A stretch of DNA of 64,000 bases from an uncultured Coriobacteriaceae bacterium (lineage in GTDB: Bacteria; Actinomycetota; Coriobacteriia; Coriobacteriales; Atopobiaceae): assembly GCA_902801175.1 (NCBI GenBank), contig CADCHF010000002.1, forward strand, positions 43,335-107,334. The letters are read 5' to 3'. A program made the translations under genes and the position numbers. Shown in pieces: positions 52,322 to 61,454 of the stretch. Position 1 is the first letter of the stretch. Every line of letters starts with the position of its first letter. The notes beneath the pieces are model-generated. The model saw only the letters and a list, made by a program, of their open reading frames with translations. It was not told the origin of the DNA and made no database searches.

Positions 52322-54565
52322 ATGGAATTCTTTGCCACCTGCCCAGGCGGATTTGAGCAGCTGCTTGCCGCCGAGCTCACTTCACTGGGCACGCCCCAGG
52401 TACGTCCGCTGCGAGGACAGGTGGCCTTTGCTGGGTCGCTCAAGGATGGCTACAGCGTGTGTCTGTGGTCACGCCTTGCATCGCGCGTAATTGTGGTCTT
52501 GGAGCGCATCGACGCAAGCAACGCCGACGCGCTCTACGAGGGGCTCTCCGGCATTGCCTGGGAGGAGCACATCACGAGCGGCTCGACCATTGCCATAGAC
52601 GCCCATGGCACCAATGCCCAGCTGCGCAACACCCAGTATACGGCCCTGCGCAGCAAGGACGCCGTTGTGGACCGCATGTATTCCCGGAGGGGCTGGCGGC
52701 CCGAGACCAACCCCACCTCGCCCGACCTCACCATTGCGGTACGCGTCATGCGCGACCGCGCCGCCGTGGGCATTGACCTTGCAGGTCAGCCGCTCTTTAG
52801 GCGTGGCTACGAGCATGCGCGTGGGTCCAAGCTTGCGGCTAGCTCCCTTAGGCCCGACTACGCGGCAGCGCTGCTCGCGGCAAGTGGTTGGCAAGAGGCC
52901 TGCAAGGATGGCTCCCCCACCCTGGTGGCGCCGTTCTGTGGGGCGGGCACCATTGCCGTTGAGGCAGCAGGCAAGGCCCTGGGTGTTGCCCCCGGTCTCT
53001 ACCGTCAGCGCTGGGGCTTTGAAGGCTGGGCGGCGCACGACAGCGCCGAGTGGGAGAGGCTCCTTGGCTCTGCTCGAAAGGCCGCGGAGAGCCCAGAGGG
53101 TACGGTCACGCTCGTGCTCTCAGACACAAGGCAAGGCTTTGAGACCGCCACCCGTCAGGCGTTGCGCGCCGCAGGAATCGACTGCTCCCCCGTCTTTTCC
53201 ACAGAGCCAGAGGGTGTTGACGCAGGGAGCGGCTCCACTGTTCTTGCTCTTGACCTGCAGTGGATCGCCCAGAGCGCCCTCGCCACCGAGGCCGCAGCCA
53301 TCGAGCGTGTCTCCCGAGTTGTAGGCACGCTGCCTTCTGGCACACACGCCGGTGTTTTGGCGACAGACGCCGTCATCGATGCGATTCTTGGCCCTGCCAG
53401 CAGGGAGACGAAGGTCTTTGTTGGCCGAGACGAGGCAACGCTGCGCAGCTACGACCAGCTGGAGGCCAGTGCCGCAAGCAGCGTGACGCTCGCCGACGGC
53501 ACCGTGGTGAACACGCTGCTCTCTACGAGCTCTCAGTTTGCCTCGCGCCTCGCAAAGGTATATCGCCAGCGCCGCAAGTGGGCGCGTCGCGAGGACGTGA
53601 GCTGCTACCGCATCTACGACTCGGACCTGCCCGACTACGCTGTCTCGATTGACCTCTTTGAGGGGTCCGACACCCCTGGCCGCTGGCTGCAGATCTATGA
53701 GTACGCACCGCCCAAGGGCATCGACGAGACGCGCGCGCAGCAGCGCTTGCTCGACGTCACTGCCATAGCTCCACGCGTCCTTGACGTGCGTCCCGAGAAC
53801 ACCTTTGTGCGCGTGCGTACCAAGGCCCGCGGCGGTTCGCAATACGCAGACGAGGCTCAGCCCACTCGCCCCGCAAGGCCTGGCCGTGGCAGGCCCGGGC
53901 GTCCCGCGCTGCCTCCCGGCGCTCACCTCATTGACGAGGGCGGCCTGACCTTTGAGGTCAACTTCTCGACCAGACTCGACTGTGGCATCTTCCTCGACCA
54001 TCGCGACACGAGGGCGATGCTGCGCGAGATGGCCAAGCAGACCAAGGGCTCAAAGCGCTTCCTCAACCTGTTTGCCTACACGGGCACCGGTACCTGCTAC
54101 GCCGCAGATGGTGGTGCCAAGCACACCACCACCGTTGACCTCTCGCGACCGTCGCTCGACTGGGCTCGCCGCAACATGGAGCGCAATGGCTTTGCTGGCC
54201 CGGAGCACGAGTTTGTGCAGGCCGATGTCATTGCGTGGGTGAGCGAGCAACGTCGCACCAAGAACCGCTGGGACCTCGTGTTTTGCGACGTGCCCACCTT
54301 CTCCAACTCGAGTCGTATGCGCAAGGCCTCCTTTGACGTGCAGCGCGACCATGCCGAGCTGCTCATTGGCGTCTCTCGTCTGCTCACACGCGAGGGAACC
54401 TGCGTCTTCTCTTGTAATCTGCGCACGTTCAAGATTGACGAAGAGGCCCTTGCCAAGGCCGGCGTAGAGGTGGAGGACATCACTGCCAAGACCATCCCTG
54501 AGGACTTCTCACGCAACCAGCGCATTCACAAGTGCTACCTAGTGCGCCGCACCCCACGCAAGTAG
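52322..54565 (+). CDS. rlmKL: Bifunctional 23S rRNA methyltransferase RlmKL
   Basis: This 747-residue fusion modifies G2069 (N7) and G2445 (N2) of 23S rRNA. The N-terminus has EFFATCPGGFEQLLAAEL and a THUMP region. The first methyltransferase domain has DLAGQPLFRRGYEHARG and VAPFCGAGTIAVEAA with a diverged NPPY-like motif. The second (RlmK) half has CGIFLDHRDTRAML, FLNLFAYTGTGTCYAADGG and LVFCDVPTFSNSSRM. The segment around residues 370-410 is looser than in proteobacterial members. The ATG at 52322 follows GAAGGAA. Confidence 0.92.
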   Translation: MEFFATCPGGFEQLLAAELTSLGTPQVRPLRGQVAFAGSLKDGYSVCLWSRLASRVIVVLERIDASNADALYEGLSGIAWEEHITSGSTIAIDAHGTNAQLRNTQYTALRSKDAVVDRMYSRRGWRPETNPTSPDLTIAVRVMRDRAAVGIDLAGQPLFRRGYEHARGSKLAASSLRPDYAAALLAASGWQEACKDGSPTLVAPFCGAGTIAVEAAGKALGVAPGLYRQRWGFEGWAAHDSAEWERLLGSARKAAESPEGTVTLVLSDTRQGFETATRQALRAAGIDCSPVFSTEPEGVDAGSGSTVLALDLQWIAQSALATEAAAIERVSRVVGTLPSGTHAGVLATDAVIDAILGPASRETKVFVGRDEATLRSYDQLEASAASSVTLADGTVVNTLLSTSSQFASRLAKVYRQRRKWARREDVSCYRIYDSDLPDYAVSIDLFEGSDTPGRWLQIYEYAPPKGIDETRAQQRLLDVTAIAPRVLDVRPENTFVRVRTKARGGSQYADEAQPTRPARPGRGRPGRPALPPGAHLIDEGGLTFEVNFSTRLDCGIFLDHRDTRAMLREMAKQTKGSKRFLNLFAYTGTGTCYAADGGAKHTTTVDLSRPSLDWARRNMERNGFAGPEHEFVQADVIAWVSEQRRTKNRWDLVFCDVPTFSNSSRMRKASFDVQRDHAELLIGVSRLLTREGTCVFSCNLRTFKIDEEALAKAGVEVEDITAKTIPEDFSRNQRIHKCYLVRRTPRK

Positions 54566-54580
54566 GGGCCGGAATCGGCC

Positions 54581-54753
54581 GCCGCTGGCCGGGGCCGACG
54601 TGGTGGGCAAACCCGCTCCGCAAGGGCGCTCGGGACCCGCGGACGGCACGCGCGGAAACGCTCGCTTCGCTCGCTTGACCGCGCGTCCCACCGTCCGCGT
54701 GCCCCGAGCCGCTGCGCGAAGGTTTGCCCACCACGTCGGCCCCGGCCAGCGGC
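54581..54753. repeat. Palindromic repeat element, copy A
   Basis: A perfect 33-bp terminal inverted repeat (54581-54613 with 54721-54753) encloses further paired segments (GCTCGGG/CCCGAGC; GCGGACGG/CCGTCCGC). The apex core is 54639-54687, and its 49 bases occur identically and inverted in copy B (56382-56430). It begins 16 bases after the rlmKL stop. The whole element can fold into one long hairpin. Confidence 0.9.
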
Positions 54754-55095
54754 AGTCGTTCCTTTGGAAGGCAGGTCTTGTCCGGAGGAATACGGCAATG
54801 AAGCGCAGCAACAGTGGGAGCTCTTTCGCACCTACGAAGAAGAGCTGCGGCGGTCACTTGCGGTAGCAATGCGACGCAGAACGTGCGATTTTTTGCTGAC
54901 GGTACGCACGATTGACGAAAAGGCTGACAGATTAGCATTGTTTATCGCAATTCCTGCGTCCCTTTCATTGCAAGCCGCACGTTTTGCGTTGCATCGGGTT
55001 CGAGCTTCTAGATGCGATACGCGAGAGTCTAGAAGCCTGGACATATGGCCACCCTATAATCGTGGCATCGACTTCTTTGAGCAGCTTGGAGACAT
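54754..55095 (+). promoter_or_regulatory. AT-rich upstream region of the methyltransferase gene
   Basis: This 342-nt stretch is AT-richer than the surrounding genes. It holds an inverted repeat GCTTCTAGA (55004-55012) with TCTAGAAGC (55028-55036), followed by TATAAT at 55055-55060, about 36 bases before the methyltransferase start. That combination looks like an operator-promoter. A 111-codon open frame here has no site and no recognisable similarity. Confidence 0.5.
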
Positions 55096-55689
55096 GTGAC
55101 CGTGCGAGACATCACGACCATTGCGTATTACAACCGGAACGCCGCAGCATTTGTTGCGAAAACCGTCGACGCCGCCATGGATGATGCGCTTCGCCAGTTT
55201 ACGGAGCTGCTGCCCATGCGAGCTCGGGTGCTTGACTGGGGTTGTGGGAGTGGCCGTGATTCGCTGGCCATGCGCAAGCTCGGCTTTGACGTCACGTCCG
55301 TGGATGCGTCTCCCGAGATTTGTGCTCAGGCTCTCGCGACCACGGGTACAGTAGTGCGCGTCGAGTCGTTTGACGAGCTCTCCGAGACAGAAGCCTATGA
55401 TGGCATCTGGGCTTGCGCGTCGCTCCTCCACGTAAAGCCAGAAGAACTCCCCGACGTGCTGGGGAGGGCGGCTCACGCACTCAGGGACGGCGGCGTCCTC
55501 TACTGCTCCTTCAAGCGCGGGACATCCTGCGGCTACCGCAATGGTCGCTGGTTTACCCACATGGAGGAAGATGTCCTCTTGGAGCTGATCAACCCCCACT
55601 TTGATATCGTACGCGTGTGGGTGTCCGCTGACGTAAGGCCGGGAAGGAGCGACGAGCAATGGCTGAACTGCCTCGCCACCAAGCGCTGA
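55096..55689 (+). CDS. Class I SAM-dependent methyltransferase
   Basis: This 197-residue protein has motif I VLDWGCGSGRDSLAM (about residues 45-59), acidic motif II VTSVDASPEI and the post-motif LLHVKPEELPDVLGRAAHALRDGGVLYCSFK. It is a free-standing small methyltransferase of the type often found beside restriction or toxin-like genes; the substrate is unknown. Start is GTG at 55096 after TTGGAG. It overlaps the next gene by 31 bases. Confidence 0.85.
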   Translation: MTVRDITTIAYYNRNAAAFVAKTVDAAMDDALRQFTELLPMRARVLDWGCGSGRDSLAMRKLGFDVTSVDASPEICAQALATTGTVVRVESFDELSETEAYDGIWACASLLHVKPEELPDVLGRAAHALRDGGVLYCSFKRGTSCGYRNGRWFTHMEEDVLLELINPHFDIVRVWVSADVRPGRSDEQWLNCLATKR

Positions 55690-56066
55690 TCAATGCCACT
55701 GGTGACGCATTCCGCTCGTCAAGGCTCGACAGGATGCTCTCCAACTTTTCTGCCAGCTATAAACTCTACTGGCTGCGTGCTGTCTTTGACGAGGCGGTTG
55801 AGAATTCGGATGCGGTGCCCATGCGACGTCTTGCCGCGCGGATGGTAGCAATGGCATGGTATCCGGTCACGTACTATCGTCTTAGCCTTGGATCGGCAGA
55901 CCAGCTGGCCAATGCCGTGAAGCGTGCCCATGAGGTGTGCGACCTGCGCGATGACGCCTCGGAGCGCCAGATTCGTGACGCCGTTCTAGACGCCGACGAT
56001 GCGGAGTTGCGTCGTCTCGACGACCTCTGCAACTTTGTACCCTACCGTCTCGTTAGGCTCGCGTAG
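55659..56066 (+). CDS. Truncated nuclease-associated protein (N-terminal part)
   Basis: This 135-residue protein has a helical N-terminal domain with YKLYWLRAVFDEAV, PMRRLAARMVAMAWYPVTYYRLSLG and LCNFVPYRLVRL. From memory this resembles the N-terminal region of longer proteins (about 300-400 residues) annotated as HNH endonucleases in mobile or defence regions. The reading frame stops right after the FVPYRL motif, and the 240 bases beyond encode no HNH part, so the gene looks truncated. It overlaps the methyltransferase, implying a former operon. Both genes are bracketed by the palindromic repeats A and B. Confidence 0.6.
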   Translation: MAELPRHQALINATGDAFRSSRLDRMLSNFSASYKLYWLRAVFDEAVENSDAVPMRRLAARMVAMAWYPVTYYRLSLGSADQLANAVKRAHEVCDLRDDASERQIRDAVLDADDAELRRLDDLCNFVPYRLVRLA

Positions 56067-56311
56067 TCGTAACGCCTACCTTGCGATATTGCGCTGACTA
56101 CACGCAAGAAATGCAATTTACAGCGCATTGCTGCCCGCGATTTTGCATAGTGAGCGTACCATCGTCGGACAATCGCATGCTTTGCGTTCAGTCAACTCCA
56201 GCCGTCGAACTCCTGCGACATAGCTCGTCTGCCTTCATGTAAGCCAACGCCACAACCCTAACCAGCACTCATCCGCGGCAGAGCCCGGAGCACACCCGCT
56301 TTCCCAGGACC
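56067..56311. other. Non-coding AT-richer spacer after the truncated gene
   Basis: No ORF with a ribosome binding site, terminator or tRNA was seen between the truncated gene and repeat copy B. It could be relict sequence of the lost 3' end of that gene, but I see no readable remnant. Confidence 0.4.
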
Positions 56312-56492
56312 GGCCACTGCCCGCTGGGCCGCGTGGCCCTCAGAAACCTTCGCGTAGCAGCTCGGGGCCTGCGGACGGCGTGACGCGCGGTCAAGCGAGC
56401 GAAGCGAGCGTTTCCGCGCGTGCCGTCCGCAGGGCCCGAGCGTCCTTGCGAAGCGGGTTTCCGGGAGCCACGCGGCCCGGCACACAGTGGCC
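56312..56492. repeat. Palindromic repeat element, copy B (inverted relative to A)
   Basis: An imperfect long palindrome has outer arms GGCCACTG/CAGTGGCC (56312-56319 with 56485-56492), GGGCCGCGTGGC/GCCACGCGGCCC and GAAACC/GGTTTC. Inside are the same middle segments as copy A and the identical 49-bp core (56382-56430) in the opposite orientation. The outer arms differ from copy A in sequence but keep the pairing. It ends about 75 bases before kup. Confidence 0.9.
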
Positions 56493-56566
56493 GATTCCAA
56501 ACCTAAGCTTTATACTTTCTTTAACTTTTGGTCCTATCTTCTTTATCCTTCGAGGTTGATGCACAA

Positions 56567-58783
56567 ATGAGAAATCAAGATTCTTCAACCACAGCCGCCA
56601 ACAAAGCGCGTCATGCGGGCATCGCGCTCAGTCCTGCCATGATGCTGGTGACCCTCGGCGTCGTGTATGGAGACATCGGCACGTCCCCCATGTACGTCAT
56701 GAAGGCCATCGTCAATGGCAACGGCGGCATCGCGTCGGTCACCGAGGAGCTCATCTTGGGAGCCCTCTCGCTGGTCATCTGGACCATCACGCTGGTCACC
56801 ACCGTAAAGTACGTGGTCGTTGCCATGCGCGCCGACAACCACGGCGAAGGCGGCATCTTTGCTTTGTACAGCCTGGTCCGGCACGTGGCTCGCTGGCTCA
56901 TCCTGCCCGCCATGGTGGGAGGCGCGGCGCTCTTGGCTGACGGCATTCTCACCCCGGCGGTCACGGTGACCACGGCAATCGAGGGACTGCGCTCGATTCC
57001 TCTGGGATATCGCATCATTGGCGACGACCAGATGAAGGTCGTGGCCATTACCATTGCCATCATCTGCGTGCTCTTCTTTATGCAGAAGGCGGGCACTTCC
57101 AGCATTGGCAGGCTCTTTGGCCCCATCATGACGCTGTGGTTCCTGTTTCTCGGTGGGGCTGGACTCGTGCACTTCATCGAGAACCCCGGCGTGCTGCGTG
57201 CCCTTAACCCGTTGCGCGGGCTGATGTTCCTCGCCTCGCCCAACAACCACGCTGGCCTGCGAATCCTTGGCTTTGTGTTCCTCTGCACCACGGGCGCCGA
57301 GGCCCTCTACTCCGACATGGGCCATGTGGGTAAGTCAAACATCTACGTGACCTGGCCCATTGTTAAGCTCTGCCTCATCATGAACTACCTCGGCCAAGGC
57401 GCATGGTGCCTGGCCAACGCCAGCAACACCGCTCTTGCGGAGCTGCCGAGCCTCAACCCCTTCTACCAGATGCTTCCCGAGTGGATGCGCCCCTTTGCCA
57501 TTCTGCTATCGACGGTCGCTGCCATCATTGCCAGCCAGGCGCTCATCACCGGATCGTTCACGCTGGTGTCCGAGGCAACGCGCCTTGACCTCATGCCCCA
57601 CCTCAAGATTGACTACCCGTCCGAGACCAAGGGCCAGCTCTATATCCCGCTGGTCAACAACCTCATGTGGGTGGGCTGCATCTTCATTGTTCTGCTCTTC
57701 CAGAACTCCGAGCGCATGGAGGCCGCATACGGCTTGGCCATCACGGTCACCATGCTCATGACCACCACGCTATTGGTGAGCTACCTCGCCGGGGTCCTGC
57801 GCAAGCCCGCGCTTGCAGTTGTGTTTGCCCTGGTCTTTGGTGCCATTGAGCTGTCGTTCTTCATCTCGTGCTGCACGATGTTCTTTGACGGCGGCTACGT
57901 CATGATCATACTCTCGGCCGCCCTCGCCTACGTTATGTACGTATGGCGTCGTGGTACGGCAATCGAGCGCACACAGACCGTCTACCTGCCCATTCATGAC
58001 TACATTGACCAGCTCTCGCGCCTGCGCAACGACACCACCCACCATGTGCGCGCCGACAACCTGGTCTTTCTTACCAACGACTCCTCCCCAGACCTGCTCG
58101 ACCGCGACATCCTCTACTCGATCTTGGACAAGCGTCCCAAGCGTGCGCGTACGTACTGGTTCATCAACGTGCACGTGACCGACGAGCCCTACACCAACAC
58201 CTACACGGTCAACACCTTTGGCACCAACTTCATCTTTAAGGTCCAGCTGCAGCTGGGATTCAAGGTCAACCAGCGCATCAACACCTACCTTCGCCAGGTG
58301 GTTGCCGACCTCATTGCCACCGGCGAGCTGGCCCCGCAGCCGCGTCAGTACTCCATCTACCGCAAGCCCAGCAACGTAGGCGACTTCCGCTTCTGCATGG
58401 TGCGCAAGGTTCTGGCCCCCGAGTCAAACCTCTCCCCGCGCGACTACCGCACGATGAACGCCAAGTACGCCATCCGCTCGTTCTGCGGTTCGCCAATCCG
58501 CTGGTATGGCCTCGAGAACTCGTCGGTCATCTTTGAGACGGTGCCGCTCTTCTCTAAGATCAAGCCCGCAACCACCCTCAAGCGCGTGCCCTCCGACCAC
58601 CATCTCGACCCCACGCATTCGCGCCGCAATGTTGCCAGGCACAGGGACGAGGGCGTCGACATCTTCTCGGCCGACATGGAATCCCAACGCGAGGCCTCGG
58701 CAATCCAGGCCGCAGAGGACCTCATCGGCGGTCACACCGCACAGTTTGAGGCGCTTCGAGCCGACGACGAGGAAAACGAGTAA
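56567..58783 (+). CDS. kup: Kup-type potassium transporter
   Basis: This 738-residue membrane protein is a K+/H+ symporter of the KUP/HAK/KT family. It has VTLGVVYGDIGTSPMYVMKA, ADNHGEGGIFALYSL, LLADGILTPAVTVTTAIEG and EALYSDMGHVGK, with 12 membrane segments up to about residue 460. A long soluble C-terminal domain follows, ending in an extra acidic tail of about 80 residues. It is longer than the approximately 620-residue enterobacterial form. The ATG at 56567 has GAGG somewhat far upstream. I see no c-di-AMP riboswitch in the leader. Confidence 0.92.
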   Translation: MRNQDSSTTAANKARHAGIALSPAMMLVTLGVVYGDIGTSPMYVMKAIVNGNGGIASVTEELILGALSLVIWTITLVTTVKYVVVAMRADNHGEGGIFALYSLVRHVARWLILPAMVGGAALLADGILTPAVTVTTAIEGLRSIPLGYRIIGDDQMKVVAITIAIICVLFFMQKAGTSSIGRLFGPIMTLWFLFLGGAGLVHFIENPGVLRALNPLRGLMFLASPNNHAGLRILGFVFLCTTGAEALYSDMGHVGKSNIYVTWPIVKLCLIMNYLGQGAWCLANASNTALAELPSLNPFYQMLPEWMRPFAILLSTVAAIIASQALITGSFTLVSEATRLDLMPHLKIDYPSETKGQLYIPLVNNLMWVGCIFIVLLFQNSERMEAAYGLAITVTMLMTTTLLVSYLAGVLRKPALAVVFALVFGAIELSFFISCCTMFFDGGYVMIILSAALAYVMYVWRRGTAIERTQTVYLPIHDYIDQLSRLRNDTTHHVRADNLVFLTNDSSPDLLDRDILYSILDKRPKRARTYWFINVHVTDEPYTNTYTVNTFGTNFIFKVQLQLGFKVNQRINTYLRQVVADLIATGELAPQPRQYSIYRKPSNVGDFRFCMVRKVLAPESNLSPRDYRTMNAKYAIRSFCGSPIRWYGLENSSVIFETVPLFSKIKPATTLKRVPSDHHLDPTHSRRNVARHRDEGVDIFSADMESQREASAIQAAEDLIGGHTAQFEALRADDEENE

Positions 58784-58811
58784 CGGCATCGAGTGAGCCT
58801 CGTATAAGCTA

Positions 58812-58858
58812 AGGGACGGTCCCACGGCAAAGCGCTGTGGGACCGTCCCTCTTTTTTT
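58812..58858 (+). terminator. Terminator of kup
   Basis: A 14-bp stem (AGGGACGGTCCCAC, 58812-58825 with 58837-58850) is followed by CTTTTTTT, 28 bases past the stop. Read on the other strand it may also help stop the convergent citrate synthase transcript. Confidence 0.95.
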
Positions 58859-58901
58859 CAATGCGCCGCCAAAGCGGCAGCTATGCAACGTAGCAGCTAC
58901 C

Positions 58902-60353
58902 TTAGTACCGCTTCGCAATCTCCACGTAGTCCTGGTCGTCAAGGTAGGAGTTGTACGCAGGGCGAATGATGCGCGCGGGGCCGTAGAGCTCCTCCATGCG
59001 GTGCGCCGCCCAGCCGGCCATGCGGGCAATGGCAAAGATGGGGGTAAACATGTCCTGCGGAATCCCCAGCATCGTGTAGATGAAGCCCGTATACATGTCG
59101 ATGTTCGTGCTGATGGGCTTCTTGATGCCACGCACCTCGCGCATGAGCTGCGGCCCAAGGCGCTCCACACGCTTGATGAGCTCAAACTTGTCAAGCTCGC
59201 CGCGCTTCTCGGCAAGGCTGCCAGCATAGCGCTTCACAATCTCGGCGCGCGGGTCGGTAATGGTGTAGACGGCATGGCCCAGTCCATAGATGAGACCAGT
59301 ACGGTCGAAGGCCTTGCGATTGAGGATCTTCTCGATGTAGGCGCCGACCTCATCGTCGCTGCTCCAGTCGCTCACGTTGGCGCATATGTCGTCAATCATC
59401 TCGCCGGCCTTGTAGTTGGCGCCACCGTGCTTGGGACCCTTGAGCGAGCCCAGGGCGCCCGCATAGGCGGAGTAGGCATCGGTGCCCGAGGAGGAGAGCA
59501 CGCGCGTGGTAAAGGTGGAGTTGTTGCCACCGCCATGCTCGGCGTGCAGCATCAGCATGATGTCGAGCAGCATTGCCTCGTCGTGCGTAAAGCCCTCGTC
59601 GCCACGAAGCACGTCGAGAATCGTCTCGGCCATCGAGTAGTCCTCGCGAGCAGGCGGCACCAGCAGGCGCTCGCCGTCCTCATAGGCCTTGAAGGCGGCA
59701 TGAGCAATGCTGGCAACGCGCGGCCAGCGACCAAGCATCGAGAGGGCAACGTCGATCTCGTGAACGGGGCTCGTGTCGTCGGGGTTCTCGTCGAAGGCAT
59801 AGAACAGCAGCGTAGCGCGCTGAAGAACGTTCATGATCGAGGGCGAGAAGGTCCTGCGTGGGAACAGGGCCAGGTAGCCTTCGGGCAGCTGGCGACGCGA
59901 GCCAATGCGGGCCTTAAAGTCGTCGAGCTCCGGCTTGCTGGGAAGCGAACCCGAGAGCAGCAGGTAGGCGCACTCCTCGTAGCCAAAGCGATTCTCGGCC
60001 TGCGAGCCGGCCACCAGGTCCTCGATGTGGTAGCCACGATACTTGAGGTCGCCCTCGTCGGGCACGACCTTGCCGTCGATCTTGTTGTAGCCATGCACGT
60101 TAGAGATGGTGGTAAGACCCACCAGCACGCCAGAGCCGTCTGCGTTGCGCAGGCCGCGCTTGACGTCGTAGCGGCTGTACAGCTCGGGCGGAACCTTGTC
60201 CACGCGGTTCATGCCGTCATAGAGCTGCTCGGCAATGGGCGGCAGGCCAAGGGCAACCGACGGCATGGGATATGCGTCGGCAATATTGGTGAGCGCTGAA
60301 GTCTGGCTGCGCGATATGACGTAGCCTGCGTCCTTCTTAATGGTGTCGGTCAT
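58902..60353 (-). CDS. Citrate synthase
   Basis: This 483-residue protein has the citrate synthase signature: KYRGYHIEDLVAG, LLSGSLPSKPELDDF, LHAEHGGGNNSTFTTRVLSSSGTD with the catalytic His, GPKHGGAN (second His), GLGHAVYTITDPRAEI and the DMYTGFIYTMLGIP active-site Asp region. Condensing acetyl-CoA with oxaloacetate in an anaerobe probably serves glutamate synthesis. The ATG at 60351-60353 follows GAGGAG. It may be cotranscribed with the ACT gene 22 bases upstream. Confidence 0.93.
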   Translation of the reverse strand: MTDTIKKDAGYVISRSQTSALTNIADAYPMPSVALGLPPIAEQLYDGMNRVDKVPPELYSRYDVKRGLRNADGSGVLVGLTTISNVHGYNKIDGKVVPDEGDLKYRGYHIEDLVAGSQAENRFGYEECAYLLLSGSLPSKPELDDFKARIGSRRQLPEGYLALFPRRTFSPSIMNVLQRATLLFYAFDENPDDTSPVHEIDVALSMLGRWPRVASIAHAAFKAYEDGERLLVPPAREDYSMAETILDVLRGDEGFTHDEAMLLDIMLMLHAEHGGGNNSTFTTRVLSSSGTDAYSAYAGALGSLKGPKHGGANYKAGEMIDDICANVSDWSSDDEVGAYIEKILNRKAFDRTGLIYGLGHAVYTITDPRAEIVKRYAGSLAEKRGELDKFELIKRVERLGPQLMREVRGIKKPISTNIDMYTGFIYTMLGIPQDMFTPIFAIARMAGWAAHRMEELYGPARIIRPAYNSYLDDQDYVEIAKRY

Positions 60354-60375
60354 ACGACTCCTCGTATTGAGATAT

Positions 60376-60672
60376 CTAGAGGCGATACATGAAGTTGAAG
60401 ACCTCTTCGCGCTGCATGGTGATCTGCACGCCAAGCTCGCCCGAGAGGTCCGTGAGCTGGTTTTGCACGGTGGCAAAGTCCACATTGGCCACGCTAAGGT
60501 CAACGAGCATCGTCATGGTAAAGATGCCCTGCAGGATGGTCTGCGAGATGTCCAGGATGTTGACATTGTGGCTGGCAAGGGCACCGGCAACAGCCGCAAC
60601 GATGCCCGACCGGTCGCTGCCCAATACAGTGATGATTGCGCGACCTGATGCAGTATCTGGAATGGTTGCCAT
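60376..60672 (-). CDS. ACT-domain protein (UPF0237 type)
   Basis: This 98-residue protein is a single ACT domain with a C-terminal helix: AIITVLGSDRSGIVAAVAGALASHNVNILDISQTILQGIFTMTMLVD, matching the UPF0237 family of small ligand-sensing ACT proteins. AAGGAG precedes the ATG. It sits just upstream of citrate synthase; a regulatory link to glutamate or other amino acids is conjecture. Confidence 0.9.
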   Translation of the reverse strand: MATIPDTASGRAIITVLGSDRSGIVAAVAGALASHNVNILDISQTILQGIFTMTMLVDLSVANVDFATVQNQLTDLSGELGVQITMQREEVFNFMYRL

Positions 60673-60711
60673 GGTGGCTCCTTGAAAACGTAGAAGACGT
60701 CAGATTGACAA

Positions 60712-60745
60712 TTGCACCGCGTGGCTCACAGAGCACGCGGTGCAA
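60712..60745. terminator. Hairpin downstream of carD
   Basis: A 12-bp perfect stem (TTGCACCGCGTG, 60712-60723, with 60734-60745) has a 10-nt loop and lies about 100 bases after the carD stop on the minus strand. The downstream U content is weak (TTGTC). Confidence 0.55.
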
Positions 60746-60848
60746 ACGATTGTAATGCAGTGCTTCCCTCTCCCCCATACCGCCACTATCCTGTGCTCAT
60801 CTGGTAACGCAAGAGCTGGTACGAGGCGGGGTGCGGCCCTGCGGCCGC

Positions 60849-61349
60849 CTAGTTGGCGGAGAGGTCCTCGCCGCTCTGGCTCTCAAAGAGGGCGCGCACG
60901 TCTTCTTGCGTGGTGCCTAGGGCAACGGCGAGCTCAGAGAGCGAGCGCTCGCTTGCCTGCTTGAGGATGCGCTCGTAGGCCACGGGCGGCTTCTTGTTGC
61001 GTGCCCTGACCTCGGCAATGCGCTTGCGGAAGGTCTTGACCACACGGACCGAGTCGCGGCAGGTGCCGCGGCGGATGGTGTTCTTGAAGTGCTCCTCCTC
61101 GAGCGCAAGGCTGCGCTCCGTGAAGCTGTCGGTGTCCATCTGCGCGTACTCGCCAATGAGTTCCTCTGCCTCGCCACGCGAGAGCACCGGACGCAGCCTG
61201 GCCTCGCCCGAAACCGGGAAGCTGATGCGCATAGGATGACGGCCGCCGACAGGCATCAGCATATACGTCTCTTGAGGCTCCGACACAATCTCGTCCACCT
61301 TGCAGACTCCCTGCCCCGGATGGACGATGTACTCGCCTACCTGGTACAT
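60849..61349 (-). CDS. CarD family transcription factor
   Basis: This 166-residue protein has the N-terminal CarD/TRCF RNA-polymerase-interacting domain (YQVGEYIVHPGQGVCKVDEIV) and the helical C-terminal part (KNTIRRGTCRDSVRVVKTFRKRIAEV). CarD binds the RNA polymerase beta subunit and stabilises open complexes at rRNA and other promoters in actinobacteria. AAAGGGGG precedes the ATG. It is transcribed alone. Confidence 0.93.
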   Translation of the reverse strand: MYQVGEYIVHPGQGVCKVDEIVSEPQETYMLMPVGGRHPMRISFPVSGEARLRPVLSRGEAEELIGEYAQMDTDSFTERSLALEEEHFKNTIRRGTCRDSVRVVKTFRKRIAEVRARNKKPPVAYERILKQASERSLSELAVALGTTQEDVRALFESQSGEDLSAN

Positions 61350-61394
61350 GCCGTACCCCCTTTCGTTTTCACTAGGAACAATTCTAGCACGAAA

Positions 61395-61424
61395 GTGGGC
61401 AAAAACCGATACTTTGTCGATTGC
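61395..61424 (+). repeat. Single copy of the GTGGGCAAAA repeat
   Basis: GTGGGCAAAAACCGATACTT starts here and resembles the units of the array at 7066-7194 (GTGGGCAAAA, then CGGA and TTTG, then ATTG). It lies in the 105-nt gap upstream of carD. The relation is by eye only. Confidence 0.4.
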
Positions 61425-61454
61425 CTATTGCATCACAAATCCATAAGGCGTATG

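Noticed and set aside
54764..55099. 111-codon open frame upstream of the methyltransferase
   Set aside because: Begins inside the flank of palindromic copy A, has no Shine-Dalgarno and no recognisable similarity; it is likely fortuitous.
56493..56566. c-di-AMP (ydaO-type) riboswitch before kup
   Set aside because: The gap is short and AT-rich, and I could not find the conserved core of that class.
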